64,000 bases of DNA from Anastatus disparis (taxonomy: Eukaryota > Arthropoda > Insecta > Hymenoptera > Eupelmidae). Both the position numbers and the translations under genes were made by a program. Location: NCBI GenBank assembly GCA_017163975.1, contig JAFFSR010000299.1, positions 1,537,501 to 1,601,500 on the forward strand, written 5' to 3'. Below are positions 24,220 through 35,600 of this stretch, one piece after another (positions within the stretch are counted from its first letter, which is position 1; each line of letters begins with the position of its first letter). The notes beneath the pieces were generated by a model. That model was given only the letters and a program-made list of their open reading frames with translations, searched no databases and had not been told where the DNA came from.

Positions 24220-24365
24220 ATATATTATGTTTATAATATTTTCGCGTTCCTTACTTTTCTCAAAAACAAAGCGGTAGATTTTTTTTTTCCTGTGTATAAA
24301 TATTTGTAATAATAACATCGATTGCACTTAACCTTCAATTTGCAGATACACCGATTATTATCCTT
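24220..24365. mobile_element. Fragment of the 385-bp TTAA fold-back sub-family
   Basis: TTTTCGCGTTCCTTACTTTT then AAACAAAGCGGTAGA...CAATTTGCAGATACACCGATTA matches half of one arm of the elements at 18324-18708 and 7931-10781. Both ends are missing. Confidence 0.75.
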
Positions 24366-25010
24366 AGAAATTATACGCAGACTACACATCTACCACATGT
24401 GTAGTGAATATATCATAGACTATCTAATTATTTGCAAGAGCACAAACTAATAATTTTTTTATTAGGCTGCTTACAAAGAAACTAGCTAATAGGTAAGACA
24501 ATATGTACATAAAAATATTAAAATTTTTTGAGTCAGTGCTAGCTTTAAAAAATCCCTTCAATGAAAAAAATTTTGAAAGTAAACAAGGGAAGGGATGGAT
24601 ACCTAATGAAACGTTAAGAAATATCAGGAAAACTATTTATAAATATTGCATTGTGTACCAAGGGCGCAAAATAGGGGATTCCGGACAGAGTACGAATGAG
24701 CGCCAGAGCAAAACGAGGGGCGCATGCGCCAATTTTGCGCCCTAGGGTGGGAATGTACTATTTTGCGCCTGCTTGACAAGCATAGAAATTCGAATTTTGG
24801 GCCCTAAAGGTAAAAAATAATACATTTTGTACCAAGGGCGCAAAGTTGGGGATTCCGGCCCAAGAGACAATGTTTTGCCTGAGCGAAGCAAGGACAGAAA
24901 ATTCACCCGAGGGCTGGTATCCCGACGGTGTCTGTGGTGTACATACTATTTTCTGACCCAGTGCGTACCTTGCACCCACTGGGTTAGAAAATTTATTTTC
25001 ATCAAATAAT
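24366..25010. repeat. Dispersed repeat with a duplicated TGTACCAAGGGCGCAAA segment
   Basis: 24366-24650 is AT-rich. From 24654 and again from 24828 (174 bp apart) the sequence reads TGTACCAAGGGCGCAAA(A/G)T(A/T)GGGGATTCCGG, followed by GC-richer DNA. A hairpin (AACCCAGTGGGTGCAAGGTA region, about 24957-24986) lies at the end. Short frames on both strands cover it, but I do not recognise a protein, and a non-coding repeat is the safer reading. Confidence 0.5.
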
Positions 25011-25287
25011 ATTAATAATAGTGCAAGACAATAGTTACATATTATTATTTATTCCAGTAAACTTACTTCTCAATTAAGATAAAAATATAAAACAAACTTA
25101 GAAATGTAAAAATAAAAGATTTAAAACTAAAAAAATTTATTTTTCTATAATAAATTGTAATATAAAATACAGAAGTTCTCGGTATATTAGCTTTAAACTA
25201 TGTGATGAATAATAATATTTATGTATTGACAAATGAAAAAAAAAAAAAATATAAGTTTAAATAACATTCGAGTAAATGACGAAATAG

Positions 25288-25655
25288 AGCCGGTCTGTGG
25301 CACAGTCGGTAGGAGCGTTGGATTCGTATTCTCGGGGGACCATGAATCGAATCCCGCTCTCGGCTGTTTTTCAAGCCAGCACCTCTGTTACATGTGCTAT
25401 GTTTTTCATAAACACACTTACGAGCTTTGTCGTTAGGACGAAAAGTAACTCAGTTGCCAAAGGCAGCTGGCTTGCGTCCTAGTGGATCGGGGTTCAACTC
25501 CCTGGGAAAATTGGGAAAAACAATTTTCGTAGTTTTTCGTAGGGAAGAGAACCTGAAGAACACAAAAAACACAAAATAAAGAGTTCCTTGGAACAATACA
25601 AAAATTTAATAATAAAAAGTCCCCTTGGGGCAAAAATAATTAATAAAAAAATAAA
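25288..25655 (+). repeat. tRNA-derived SINE, possibly with two tRNA-like B boxes
   Basis: The head has an A box (TGGCACAGTCGGTAGGAGCG, 25298) and a B box (GAATCGAATCCC, 25344). A second B-box-like GGGGTTCAACTCCC follows at 25489 after GGCTTGCGTCCTAGTGG. The body then becomes A-rich and ends near CCCCTTGGGGCAAAAATAAT. This is pol III-type architecture; no protein is encoded despite short open frames. Confidence 0.75.
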
Positions 25656-27080
25656 TTGATGATGGCTTATGATGATAAGTCGAAAGACCAATTTAAGAAA
25701 GAAGAAGAAAAAATGACGAAATTTTCAAATCTTCTACATCAATTACAACACTGGACACATTTTTATTTAATTCATTCATTTTAGTTTAAAAATTTGGAAC
25801 ATAGTCATTATGATGTGATGGTGCAAATGCAGTGACAGATAATACAATACAAGTTGATGTATTAAGATTTGAAGGATCTGTTAAATTATTTCTTTATTTT
25901 TACAATCTTTCAATAAATTTATCTCTCAAGCCACATTCTATACTGTGAAATAAATCTTTTAGCATACATTCATGCCTCTCAAATTCTTTCCATTAATACT
26001 AGCTTTGGTACTTTTTTTAAAAAATTATAAGGGTAAAAAATATATATTTTAAAAAAATTTAGTTTGAATTAACATTTTTCTATCTAATATTCAATTTGTT
26101 AATTTCTTGTTTTTTTCTTTCTCAATTAAGAAGCCAACTCTTTTTCTTCTTTAGTTTTCTTTTTAATACATTTTGTTCTCTTTCTTTAGCTATGTTTATT
26201 TTCTTTTAATCTTCTGTTTTCTTTTTTCCAAACTTTTTTAAATATTTATAGGTAGTCAAACATTTACAAAAAATAATGTCAAATTAATGTAAATAATATA
26301 AAAGTTTCTCAAAATAACGGTTAAAATAAAATAGCAACATGAAAGAGTTCGAAGTTATAGCTATATTTTAATATAATGATTTTTACATCACAAATAAATG
26401 AAGTAGGAAAATGTACATCTACGTATATTTTAGCTATTTCTTTGAATGAAAGTCGTTTTGCAGCTTGAATTTAGTCAATTTAGCCATTCATCACCTTAAA
26501 ATTATCTGAATTACAGTAGTTCTTATCTTAAAATTAACTGTTTTTCAACCTTCAATAAATTGAGGTATATTTAACTTACATTAAGCTAATTTTAAGTTTT
26601 AATTAAACTATTTTTTATATGAAATTTAACTGTAAAAATCTATACCAATAGTTTTAATCTAACTAAATTATAGTCAAATGTAGCTAATTTATAACTTAAA
26701 TTCAACTTAATTTCAGTGGAATTCAGTTGAGTTTCATCTTAAATTAGTATAACTCTTAGCTGATCTTAGATAACCTATAAATGAATTCAGCTGACTTCTA
26801 GTGAACTTTTAGCTTTGTTTTAGTTGATGTTTTATTGTATGAAACCTCAAAAAATATACGGCGATGGCGCTGAAATGTTTTTATTGTGATGAGAGACATG
26901 TAAATTTTTTTATTATTTTATGTAAGAAATATGGATATAATATTTCTTATTTGTCATATTAATAAGTGAATTACGTTTCATAAATATATTTATCATTAAC
27001 ATACAAGCATTTGCAATGCTTGCATGTTTCCTATAAAATTTATTCATCCCAAATTTAATATAATAATTGAATTTTCTTAT
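25656..27080. other. AT-rich DNA (probable intron or intergenic sequence) before an exon
   Basis: 26480-26840 is a quasi-repetitive patch of short TTAACTG / AGCTAATTTTAAG / ACTTAAATT variants. The last bases before 27083 (TTGAATTTTCTTATAG) form a good splice acceptor. No earlier exon of the same gene was recognised here. Confidence 0.5.
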
Positions 27081-27082
27081 AG

Positions 27083-27280
27083 ATGTTCAAACGAATCCGA
27101 AAATCTAAACCTGATATTACAAAGAAAATCATTCCAATATCTGGTGATGTAACTCAAAACAATTTGGGTCTTAGTGATGAACATCAGCAACTATTAAAAG
27201 ATAAAGTGAACATTGTGTTTCACTGTGCAGCAACTCTAAAGCTTGAATCAAATTTGAAGGATGCTATAATTATGAATACT
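27083..27280 (+). CDS. Single internal exon of an insect fatty acyl-CoA reductase (partial gene)
   Basis: The acceptor TTTTCTTATAG precedes an open 198-nt block (66 codons, phase 0 at both ends) that ends at a strong donor GTAAGT (27281). The translated block has the NAD-binding_4 (Rossmann, short-chain reductase) signature of fatty acyl-CoA reductases: KIIPISGDVTQNNLGLS then VNIVFHCAATLK and a following IIMNT. These enzymes reduce fatty acyl-CoA to fatty alcohol with NADPH, usually at the ER or peroxisome, for wax, hydrocarbon or pheromone synthesis. The N-terminal GxxGxxG nucleotide loop and the later YxxxK exon are not in the window as far as I can see. The gene has very long introns or this is an orphan exon. 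The family call is secure; expression is not. Confidence 0.85.
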
Positions 27281-27430
27281 GTAAGTAATGTATTTTATAG
27301 TTTTCTGTAACTTAAAAAGAAATAGATTTAATTTGTCAATTGGTCATAGTTATTATACTCTGTAATAGAAAATTGACTTTGATGGTTAGCTTAATCATAA
27401 GTACATAGTTATTTTTGTTAAAAAATTGTA

Positions 27431-27609
27431 GAGCTCAGTGGCGTAGTGGCTAAGGTGCGGGACTTGATTCCCCGCCTGGTCCCTTTTTACTGATTCCACC
27501 GTGGGTTGACACCACGTTAAACAATATGTCAGTTGAACTATCTCATATGTATATGTGTAACAATCCAGGTACTTATGGGGCTTGCCCCGTTGAAAATAAT
27601 AGAAAAAAA
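27431..27609 (+). repeat. tRNA-derived SINE (CCGTGGGTTGACACCACG family)
   Basis: The head contains GTAGTGGCTAAGGTGCGGG (A box) and a shortened GACTTGATTCCCC (B box). A body follows with CCGTGGGTTGACACCACGTT and AAACAATATGTCA, then an A-rich end. The same body appears inverted at 38864-39065. Confidence 0.82.
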
Positions 27610-28498
27610 CTAGATATACAAATTATATAATTCAAAAGTAAATTTCAATCATAGATAGGAAGACTTAAAACTAAAAAACGATTATTCTTCATCAACTAAA
27701 TAAATCTACTTTGATCCACAATTTATGAGTAGTATCGAAAAGAATTTATATTACTTTCCGCACTATTTATAACGGACTAATGACTTATGAATTTATTGAA
27801 TAGTTATAGATGCAATACAAAATATTTTGACTAAACTACTCGATGAATACTTTATATTTTTGTTACGCAACATTTTACATTCATGTTCGTTAGTTTACTT
27901 TTCATTCGAAACTTATGCTAATGTTATATTTAATTATAGCTTAAATATGCAGTTATTTTGAGCTATACGGATCATGCTTTATGATTTTTAGAAAATTTTT
28001 TCAAATCAAATTAATCATCGGTGTACATATTTTTTATGTTTTCTTGCAGTCACTTACTCGTTTGTATATGCTTCTTATTTATTTTGAATATACTTATTTT
28101 AAAAAACTTATATGTAAGTTTATAAAAAAAGTTTATTTTGAAGAATACTCTTTAGTGATCTTTATATTTAATGCACTTATTAATACGTATATTGGCACAA
28201 ACATTCTTTATTCACTGTATCATATTTTGAACTCATGTTAGCACTTTTATATAAACTTTATATTCTAAGTAACCCACAAATCAATAGTCTAGTTAACTAA
28301 TATTTCTTATTAATTTAGTGAATCCCCTCTAAAAATCTAGCTTCTATTAAAATCGCGATACGAGACTTGACAAAACAACCCTAACGGAAAAAAAATTATT
28401 AAGATAACTGAATAAAATTGAAGTATACGGTTATTAACTGTTATAAAGTGGCCGGATTGAGACTTGAGACAATCGTTATCAACAGTTTTCTCTAGCTT
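27610..28498. other. AT-rich DNA, no gene recognised
   Basis: An 86-codon frame at 27981-28241 is Phe/Ile/Tyr/Leu-rich and AT-driven, without a motif. A decayed GTGGCCGGATTGAGACTTGA phrase at about 28448 resembles the outer edge at about 12474 (CAATCTGGCCAC). Confidence 0.45.
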
Positions 28499-28502
28499 TT
28501 AA

Positions 28503-28902
28503 GAGTCAGCTGTATACCGACACAGTTACCTGTTTTACCGAATCTATTTAAAATTTATTTTTTATAAAAACTAATAGCTTCAGGCAGAAATAAAGAGATG
28601 GTTTCGATTCGTGTAATAGAAAGCAATATTTTCTCTGATAAGAAAAGTTTAATTCCACCGCTTTATTTTCAAGAAAAGTTGGAACAACTTGAAAATCCCA
28701 TCATTTGACACTAATTTCTAATTTTTTAAGTTATTCCAACTTTTCTTAAAAACGAAGCAATAAAATTAATTCATACTAATTAAAGAAAATATTACATTTT
28801 ATTAAACACATCGAAACCATCTCTTTATTTTTGCCTCTTGTAGCTAATTTTTGGAAAAAAGTCAATTTTTTAATTAGAAAAGGATAGAAATACAGCGGAC
28901 TC
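28503..28902. mobile_element. TTAA-flanked fold-back element (400 bp, diverged)
   Basis: TTAA lies at 28499-28502 and 28903-28906. The right end ...GGATAGAAATACAGCGGACTC mirrors a decayed GAGTCAGCTGTATACCGACA on the left. The inner arms (AAAGAGATGGTTTCGATTCG / CGAAACCATCTCTTT; TTTTCAAGAAAAGTTGGAAC / mirror) are clear. Confidence 0.82.
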
Positions 28903-29099
28903 TTAAAAGTTATCAACTATTATATTCAATTTCGAAATTCTACAAAAAAAGTGTAAGAGAGAAATTGTAACGCACAACTCACACACTACAGTACACCGAC
29001 AAACATATACATATAGATAATTACAATAAGCTCCACTTTCTCTAATCAAAAACTGGAAGGAGAAAGAATCAAGAGGAGAGGCAAGAAAGATTGACAAAT

Positions 29100-29345
29100 A
29101 CAAGAAATTAATCAAATACAAATTAACAAATGTAAATAGGTGTGAGTGTGGGTGCGCGCGCAGGCAACAGCGGTGGGAACTCACATTTCTGGTGAGCCGC
29201 AAACGTGCGGTCTTCGGCAAGGTCAGCATCGCTTGGGAGGCTTGGCCAAGTGGACCTGCAGCTCGTGACTTCTCCTAGCGATAAAAGTCTACTTGTAAGT
29301 CGTGTGCGAGGCAGTTGAGTTACCAATAGCTGTGTAGACTTGTAC
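29100..29345. other. GC-rich, CpG-containing island of unknown nature
   Basis: About 200 bp here are much richer in G and C than anything nearby: GGTGCGCGCGCAGGCAACAG, CCGCAAACGTGCGGTCTTCG (a small hairpin) and CTTGTAAGTCGTGTGCGAGG, which contains a splice-donor-like GTAAGT. Minus-strand open frames of 74 and 108 codons overlap it but have no recognised motif. It could be a promoter or first exon, or a foreign repeat. Confidence 0.35.
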
Positions 29346-29565
29346 ATTACCAGCTATTGATAACTTAATGAAAGATATTTCATTTTGGAATATAGAGAGC
29401 ATTTTTTATGATAAATCTGCCTTATTATTTATGGATCTTTTCCTTACTTAGAATATTGGCCTTTGGCCTTATTTAAAAAAATAATAAATAGTATAATTAA
29501 AATTATAGAGATCAATGAAACAACCTTTTACAAAACATGTTCATTTTTCCTCATTTTTCAACTGT

Positions 29566-29850
29566 TATAAACTGTTTTCTTTAGTTATGAGCTCTTGAGT
29601 TTAATTCAAATATTAACTGTCATTATCTGTTACATTCTATTTTTGAATTGTAAAAAAATAAGCTTTTAAAAGGTGAAGAAATTAGTAAATAGCTGAATTA
29701 AACTGTTGAATTAAGCAATAAACTGTTTAATTCAATTATTTATACATTTCTTCACTTTTTGAAAGCTTATTTTTTTTTTTTCAATTTATCAAATAAAAAT
29801 AATTGTTAAAAATTGAAGAAAACTGTTTATAATAGTTAATAAGAGGAGGG
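29566..29850. mobile_element. Fold-back element (about 285 bp)
   Basis: AACTGTTATAAACTGTTTTC on the left mirrors GAAAACTGTTTATAATAGTT on the right. The inner arms AATAAGCTTTTAAAAGGTGA and TCACTTTTTGAAAGCTTATT also pair. It is followed by TAATAAGAGGAGGGC, reminiscent of the TTAA family end. Confidence 0.65.
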
Positions 29851-29886
29851 CACTGTTAATAACTATTCACTACTGAAAAAAATGAC

Positions 29887-30020
29887 ATGAGATCTCATGT
29901 GCCACAAAATTTTTATTTTTCTGATACCCGATTTCACGTGAGATCTCGTGTGCAAAGAAGTTTAATTTTTCCCAACACCTGATCTTACTTAAGACCTCAT
30001 GTACAAAAAAGTTCAATTTT
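29887..30020 (+). repeat. Three imperfect units of about 55 bp with a GAGATCTCATGTGC motif
   Basis: ATGAGATCTCATGTGC, GTGAGATCTCGTGTGC and TTAAGACCTCATGTAC recur with AAAAAGTTTAATTTTTC-like spacers. A related palindromic patch (GATGAGATCTCACATGATTT) occurs at about 36072-36130. Confidence 0.6.
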
Positions 30021-30131
30021 CCGTCTATTATTTAATTAATTTATATATATATTCTAATATTACTATTCAATGAATGTCACGCTAATTAGACCCTCTACAT
30101 CTACAAAACAATCGTAATCTAAAGCGTGCTA

Positions 30132-30382
30132 TTACCTTCGAGCATATACTACTGGAGGAAGCCTCCAAATGGCAGAAAGCGTTACAAGGCGAAGAGAGAG
30201 AAAGCCTCTATTTTGGTACGTGCTGTTCCTCTCTCGCCTGATTTGATTGGCTGCTTCTGTTTCCCACTAAGAAAGTGAGAGAGAGATAGCACGTACCAAA
30301 ATAGAGGCTTTTTCTCTCTTCACCTTGTAACGTAGTTAATAGCTGGAAGGCTTCCTCCAGTAGTATATGCTCGAAGGCTATT
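30132..30382. mobile_element. Fold-back MITE (about 250 bp)
   Basis: CCTTCGAGCATATACTACTG then GAGGAAGCC mirrors GGCTTCCTCCAGTAGTATATGC. The arms continue with GAAAGCCTCTATTTTGGTAC against GTACCAAAATAGAGGCTTTT. The loop has CTCTCTC-rich sequence. There is no ORF. Confidence 0.88.
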
Positions 30383-30854
30383 ACAGATCATGGTTTTAAA
30401 CTATTAAAATTTAGATAATATTTACAAGTAATAGTTAAGATACTTGTCACTATTATTATGTATATCGCCTTTTTCACTCGAGAAATCACTTTTTAGTGAG
30501 GTCTGGAGCGATGCCGTTTGTATAGAGTATTATCGCAATCTTATTTCTTGTTTTCCTAATTCAGTCGTGAATCCAACGTAATCTGAAAAATTTTTAAAAT
30601 GTGCTTGAATATAATTTTTAATAATGATATATAATCATATTCATATAGACTATTCACTTATTTTTCATGATAAGAATTATATTTGCATGCAATTTAAGTC
30701 TAAACATTATGACAATGATATTAATATTTATGCTGAGAAAACAATATTTTTGTCACAAGGAACGATAAGGTTTTATCAATATCTAACAATGAAACTTTGC
30801 TTAAAATTCTTAATGATAAAATATTTAATTATCCACTAAAGGTTGTTCTGCCTA
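30383..30854. other. AT-rich DNA, nothing recognised
   Basis: A 71-codon frame at 30624-30839 is AT-driven with no motif. Confidence 0.45.
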
Positions 30855-30856
30855 TA

Positions 30857-31212
30857 CAGTCCGTGTCAAAAGTTAGTTTTTTCTATAATCATTTATAATT
30901 ATCAGTAAAAAGTGTATATTCAATTTCTAGCTCAGTAAGTTATTAAATAATATTAAAATAATGATTTCAAACTTCGATTCATTTAAATATAATGAGTAAA
31001 TAAGAAGTTATAGCATGTTAAAGTTTATAACCTTAACATAAATCTAACGCAATCATGAAAACTGGTGCTAAAGTTCAAAAAATTATTTTATTCTTTAGCA
31101 GCAAAGTTTATTTTGTTCAGTTTATAATTTAGAATGTATTGACTATAATAGTATTTCAATTTTTATCTTTTATTCAAATTCATTGCCAACTTTCTACGAT
31201 AAAACCATCTAA

Positions 31213-31274
<62 letters not shown>

Positions 31275-31613
31275 TATATTCGCAAAAAATTAGTACTAAA
31301 TTTGAAAAAAAAATAAAAATTCTATTATAGTCAGGAGATTTTACATTTTAAACCGAAAAAGCAAACTTCGTTGCTGTCAAATAAAATCATTTTTCAAACT
31401 TTGGCAGCTTTTTTCATTATTGCATTAGATTTATGTAAAGTTATAAACATTAACATGTTATAGCTCTTTACTTATTAGTTATATTTAAATAAAACAAAGT
31501 TTAAAATAATGGTTTTACTATTATGTAATAGGTTAATAAAATAAAAATTAGATAAATATTTTCTACCGACAAATATTAACAATTATCGAAAAACAAACTT
31601 TTGACACAGACTG
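30857..31613. mobile_element. Tc1/mariner-type non-autonomous fold-back element (757 bp)
   Basis: The ends CAGTCCGTGTCAAAAGTTAG and ...CTTTTGACACAGACTG are inverted and flanked by TA (30855-30856 and 31614-31615). The inner arms pair (for example AAGTTATAGCATGTTAAAGTTTATAA with its mirror). A (TA)n run at 31217-31268 sits near the centre. Confidence 0.85.
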
Positions 31614-31654
31614 TATATCCAAAACAACCTTAACAACAACCTATTAAAATCAAT

Positions 31655-31930
31655 TCTTCAAGTGAGACCAACAAGCTACTGGTTCGTTCAAAAGATGCCG
31701 ATTTGGCTAAGGTCTTAGAAAGACTCACTTGAGTTTTCTAAAAAGACACTAATGCAGAAGAACGCATAAAAACATGTTCACTTACGCAGAGTTTTCCGTG
31801 CGCTTGCGCTAAGTTACTGCTGAAACTCTAGTAAGTTTAAGTCTTTCTAAGAAATTAGCCAAATCGGTATCTTTATCAACGCTTGATCGAATGACTAGCT
31901 CGTCGCTCCCAGCCGCCGAATTGGTCTTTC
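31655..31930. mobile_element. Fold-back MITE (about 275 bp)
   Basis: The left GGTTCGTTCAAAAGATGCCG then ATTTGGCTAA...TCTTAGAAAGAC is mirrored by GTCTTTCTAAGA and TTAGCCAAATCGGTATCTTT on the right. Its central part is GC-richer. Confidence 0.78.
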
Positions 31931-32011
31931 ATAGATTATTGTTAATTTTTAAACTTATGAAATTGACCTAAATTTGAATAATATAAGATCAAATAGAATT
32001 TCCAAAAATAT

Positions 32012-32051
<40 letters not shown>

Positions 32052-32439
32052 CATTTTTATTATAAGCTCTAAAATATAGAACCAATATTAAACGTAAGTA
32101 TAAAGATAAAGAATATGAAAAATAATAATTTTACAGAGATGCTCATATGATCTATTCCTAATGTACAATTATACATCTCCCATTAAAAGTAATAAACTTA
32201 TTTAAAAAAGTCTGCTCATCTTATAACTCCAAGCAGAACACTGTCAGGATTACTAGAGAGTTACGCATCAAACAGTCCCATGTTTTTTGCGAAGTATTCC
32301 TCTTCAGGCTAGAGTTTCCCATTTGCCAAATTCGCTGCATTGTTACCATAAAAAGTATTTTGTACAACTTAAACGCCCAGAAGTAATACGGGGACCCTGG
32401 AAGATGGCACTTGTCTAAGGAGGCTCTGTGGACCGACTC
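31931..32439. other. AT-rich DNA with a (TA)n run at 32013-32050
   Basis: Apart from the microsatellite no repeat or gene was recognised. 32210-32440 is less AT-rich but has no open frame of note. Confidence 0.5.
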
Positions 32440-35400
32440 TTATATAAGTATACATAGTTTGATTATAGATTATTTTATTATTTTATATTCCAAATTTAAC
32501 ATTCTATGCATACTGTTTATAAAAGATTAATGATATTTCTCACTTTATTTTAATGCAAATCACTGTTTTATAATTTGATACCAAACGTGTAGCGATTGCT
32601 CAGCCAAACTATATATAACTCTTTACTTTTAACCTAATTTAACTCTGTTGAAAATGTCCATTTGGAATCCCAGCTCGATTTCCATCTGTGGAAGTCTATG
32701 GATCCCATGCGGAATCGGATGGAATTCGATGTCCTGGTCCATATCCAAGCACACGAACAAGAATAGAATTCATTCGATTTTTTTAAAAATCGAATTCCAA
32801 CTAGAATTCCACCTATAATTCTAGCTGGATTTCCATGTAGAAGTTTATGGATTCCATGTGAAACCCGATAGAGTTGTATATCCTGGTCCATGTCTAAGCA
32901 CGCGAACAGGAATTTCATTTATATGGATTTTAAAGTGTGGAAGTCTATGGACCCTATGTGGAATCGGATGGAATTCTGTGTCCTGGTCCATGTCTAAGCA
33001 CCCGAAAAGGAATTTAATTTACGCAGATTTCAAAATGGAGTTCCAGCTGAAATTCCATTTTTAAATCTATATAAATGAAATTCCTGTTCGCGTGGTTGGA
33101 CATAGATCAGGATATAGAATTCCATCGAGTGTCACATGTAATCTATAAACTCCTACATGGAATCCCCAGCTGGAATCCCACGTAGAAAACCAGGTGGATT
33201 CCCAGCGAAATTCCCATTTTAAAATTTAAGTAAATGCAATGTCGAATCGTGTGCTTTGACATGCACTAGGACATAGAATTCTATCCGATTCCATATAAGA
33301 TCCATAGACTTTAACATGGAATCCCAGCTGAAAATCCAGCTGGAATATTACGTAGAAAACTAGATGGAATTCTAGCTAGAATTCTATTTTAAAATCTACG
33401 TAAATGAAATGTTTATTTGCGTGCTTGGGCATGGACGAGGACATAGAATTCCATCCGATTCCACATAGGATCCATAGACTTTCACATGGCATTCCAGCTG
33501 GATTTCTAGATAGACATTTTCAACAGGGAATACATAACATTCATTTGTTTAACCAAACATTTCTGTATTACATGTGTGGCGATTCCTCAGTCAAAATCTT
33601 TATAAATTTATAGTTTATCGTCTATTTTTATATTATTATCAATTTTTATACAAAAAAATTTGTGGTGATATATCAGTTATAATAAATGTGACCACGAATT
33701 TTCAATATTTTTTAGATTATTTCCCTTGTAAAAATATTAACCATTCATTCTGTTAGCTTAACTAACTAGTAGGCATATTTTTTAGTATAATATGTCCAGA
33801 TAATTCAGGATACGGTTTACAATATGGCAAACTTCACCAAAATATGTCGAATCAAGCAGATTCGACATATTCTGGTTCAGTTTTTCGATCTTTCACAGCT
33901 GTTAATCGAACGTGAATAGCAAGGTTAGGTTTTATTTTTAAAGCACAGTCGACAAAACGGAGCATTATAGTTTGTTATTAAACTGTTCTAACAGTAAAGT
34001 TAAATTTGAATTTTAGAGCAAATTTGATTATATAATATTAAACTACGTTATTAAGGTTATTTATAAATTTTGTTTTCTATTTTCTGTGAGATGGAGTACA
34101 AAAGAAAAAAGTGACATTCGGAGAAAAATAAAACTGTTTAATTTAATAAAAGAATTTAAGAGTGTAGTGAATTAGAAAATATTACTCAAGACTATACTAA
34201 ATTAGAAATTTGCTATTCTGAATAGTAATTTTTACGATACTGCAAGTTTGTCCCTCTTTTCCCATACAGTATACCAAAATTTAATAGGGCTTTTCGCTCC
34301 GTGTATATAAACTCATTAATTTGTTTAATTTTTTGATAAGTGTTACAATATTCGATCTCACAAATGTATTTTAATAAATATTTGTATTTTTGTAAATTAA
34401 AATAAAATAATCTTTTTTAATAAACCTTTTATTTGATTTTTATTTATGAATTTTGTAATTTATATTTTGAGTATGCTTTCTAAACTTTATTTTTTTTCCA
34501 TCCAACGGTAATTTTTTCCTTATATTATTAACCCTTATTTAATACACTGGGGTACGAATTATCCCACACCTTTTTATCATCAATTAAAGAATTTATATAA
34601 CATACAAACAACCCTTGTATATCAAACATGTTTCACCTGGGAAGTGTCTCAAATAAGGGTTTAATAAATAACCTAATTTCTTTTCGATATAACATGGTGC
34701 ACCAGAATCTCCTCATGTACTGCCCACGAAGCGTCGTCAGTACATGAGGTTGTTGGACAGAACATATGTTAGAATCTGGCCACTGAACAGAAATTTAACG
34801 ATGTTCTGGCCACAAGACAGATTAATTTTCTACAAGGGTTTGAATTGTTTAATAATCAACAAACAGTTAAGAGTTACATGTGTTTAAATCCCTCAGCCGA
34901 AGTATGCATGTATGATATAAGTATATATATATTCCGTAATTTTTGCACTATTATCAAATTTATCATTATAAAACGTTTTAATGTTTCGTGTGTAGCGATT
35001 TCGCAACCAAAAATATTATAAATTTATGATTTATTAACATTTAAACAATAGTCAATATTTGCATGAATAAAATATTGTTTATCGTAAGTGTGGCGATTAC
35101 TTAGCCAAAATATTTCTAGCTTAATATTTGTCAAAATTTTCATCATTATTAATTTTTTATACAAACAAAACGTTTAAATATTACATGTGTGACGATTTGT
35201 GTATACATACTTTCATAAATTATGTGTGATTTAAACATTATTATCAATTTTACAATAAGGAGACGTGTTAATATTGGCGATTTATCAGCCACAATCTATA
35301 TAAATTTATGACTCATTTCACGCTTATGATATTCTCAATTTTTTTACCAATAAAATTTATACGTATGGCGATTTTAGCGAATAACATTATAATTTTGCTT

Positions 35401-35600
35401 TTTTTATTATAAATAATTTTTAATAAAAAAAAAATTTTCAATTATTATAAGTACAATAATTCCTCTGCCAAAATTTTACTTCATGATTGACCGATATTTT
35501 TTACATAACTTTTTTAAAAAATATGCAAATTTTTGAATATTACATGTTTTGATATTTCTTTGTCTAAACATTTATAAATTACCATAATATCCACATTATT
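32440..35600 (+). repeat. Degenerate tandem array of about 100-bp units with a TGTGGCGATT...CAGCCAAAAT motif
   Basis: Variants of GTGTGGCGATTNCTCAGCCAAAAT followed by ATAAATTTATGA and ATTATCAATTTTTATAC recur near 32590, 33575, 34992, 35090, 35188, 35275 and 35364, with weaker copies near 33660, 35445 and 35550. The array is interrupted by an element at 32644-33526 and by unrelated DNA at about 33780-34970. That DNA includes a perfect hairpin AATATGTCGAATC/GATTCGACATATT at about 33839. Confidence 0.6.
32644..33526. mobile_element. TIR element (883 bp) built of GGAATTCCAGCTGG-type repeats
   Basis: CTGTTGAAAATGTC at the left mirrors GACATTTTCAACAG at the right. The inside is a series of imperfect units of about 110-130 bp, direct and inverted, containing GGAATCGGATGGAATTC, GGTCCATGTCTAAGCAC and AATCCCAGCTGGATTTCC. 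Short open frames across it follow the repeat and have no motif. Confidence 0.72.
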
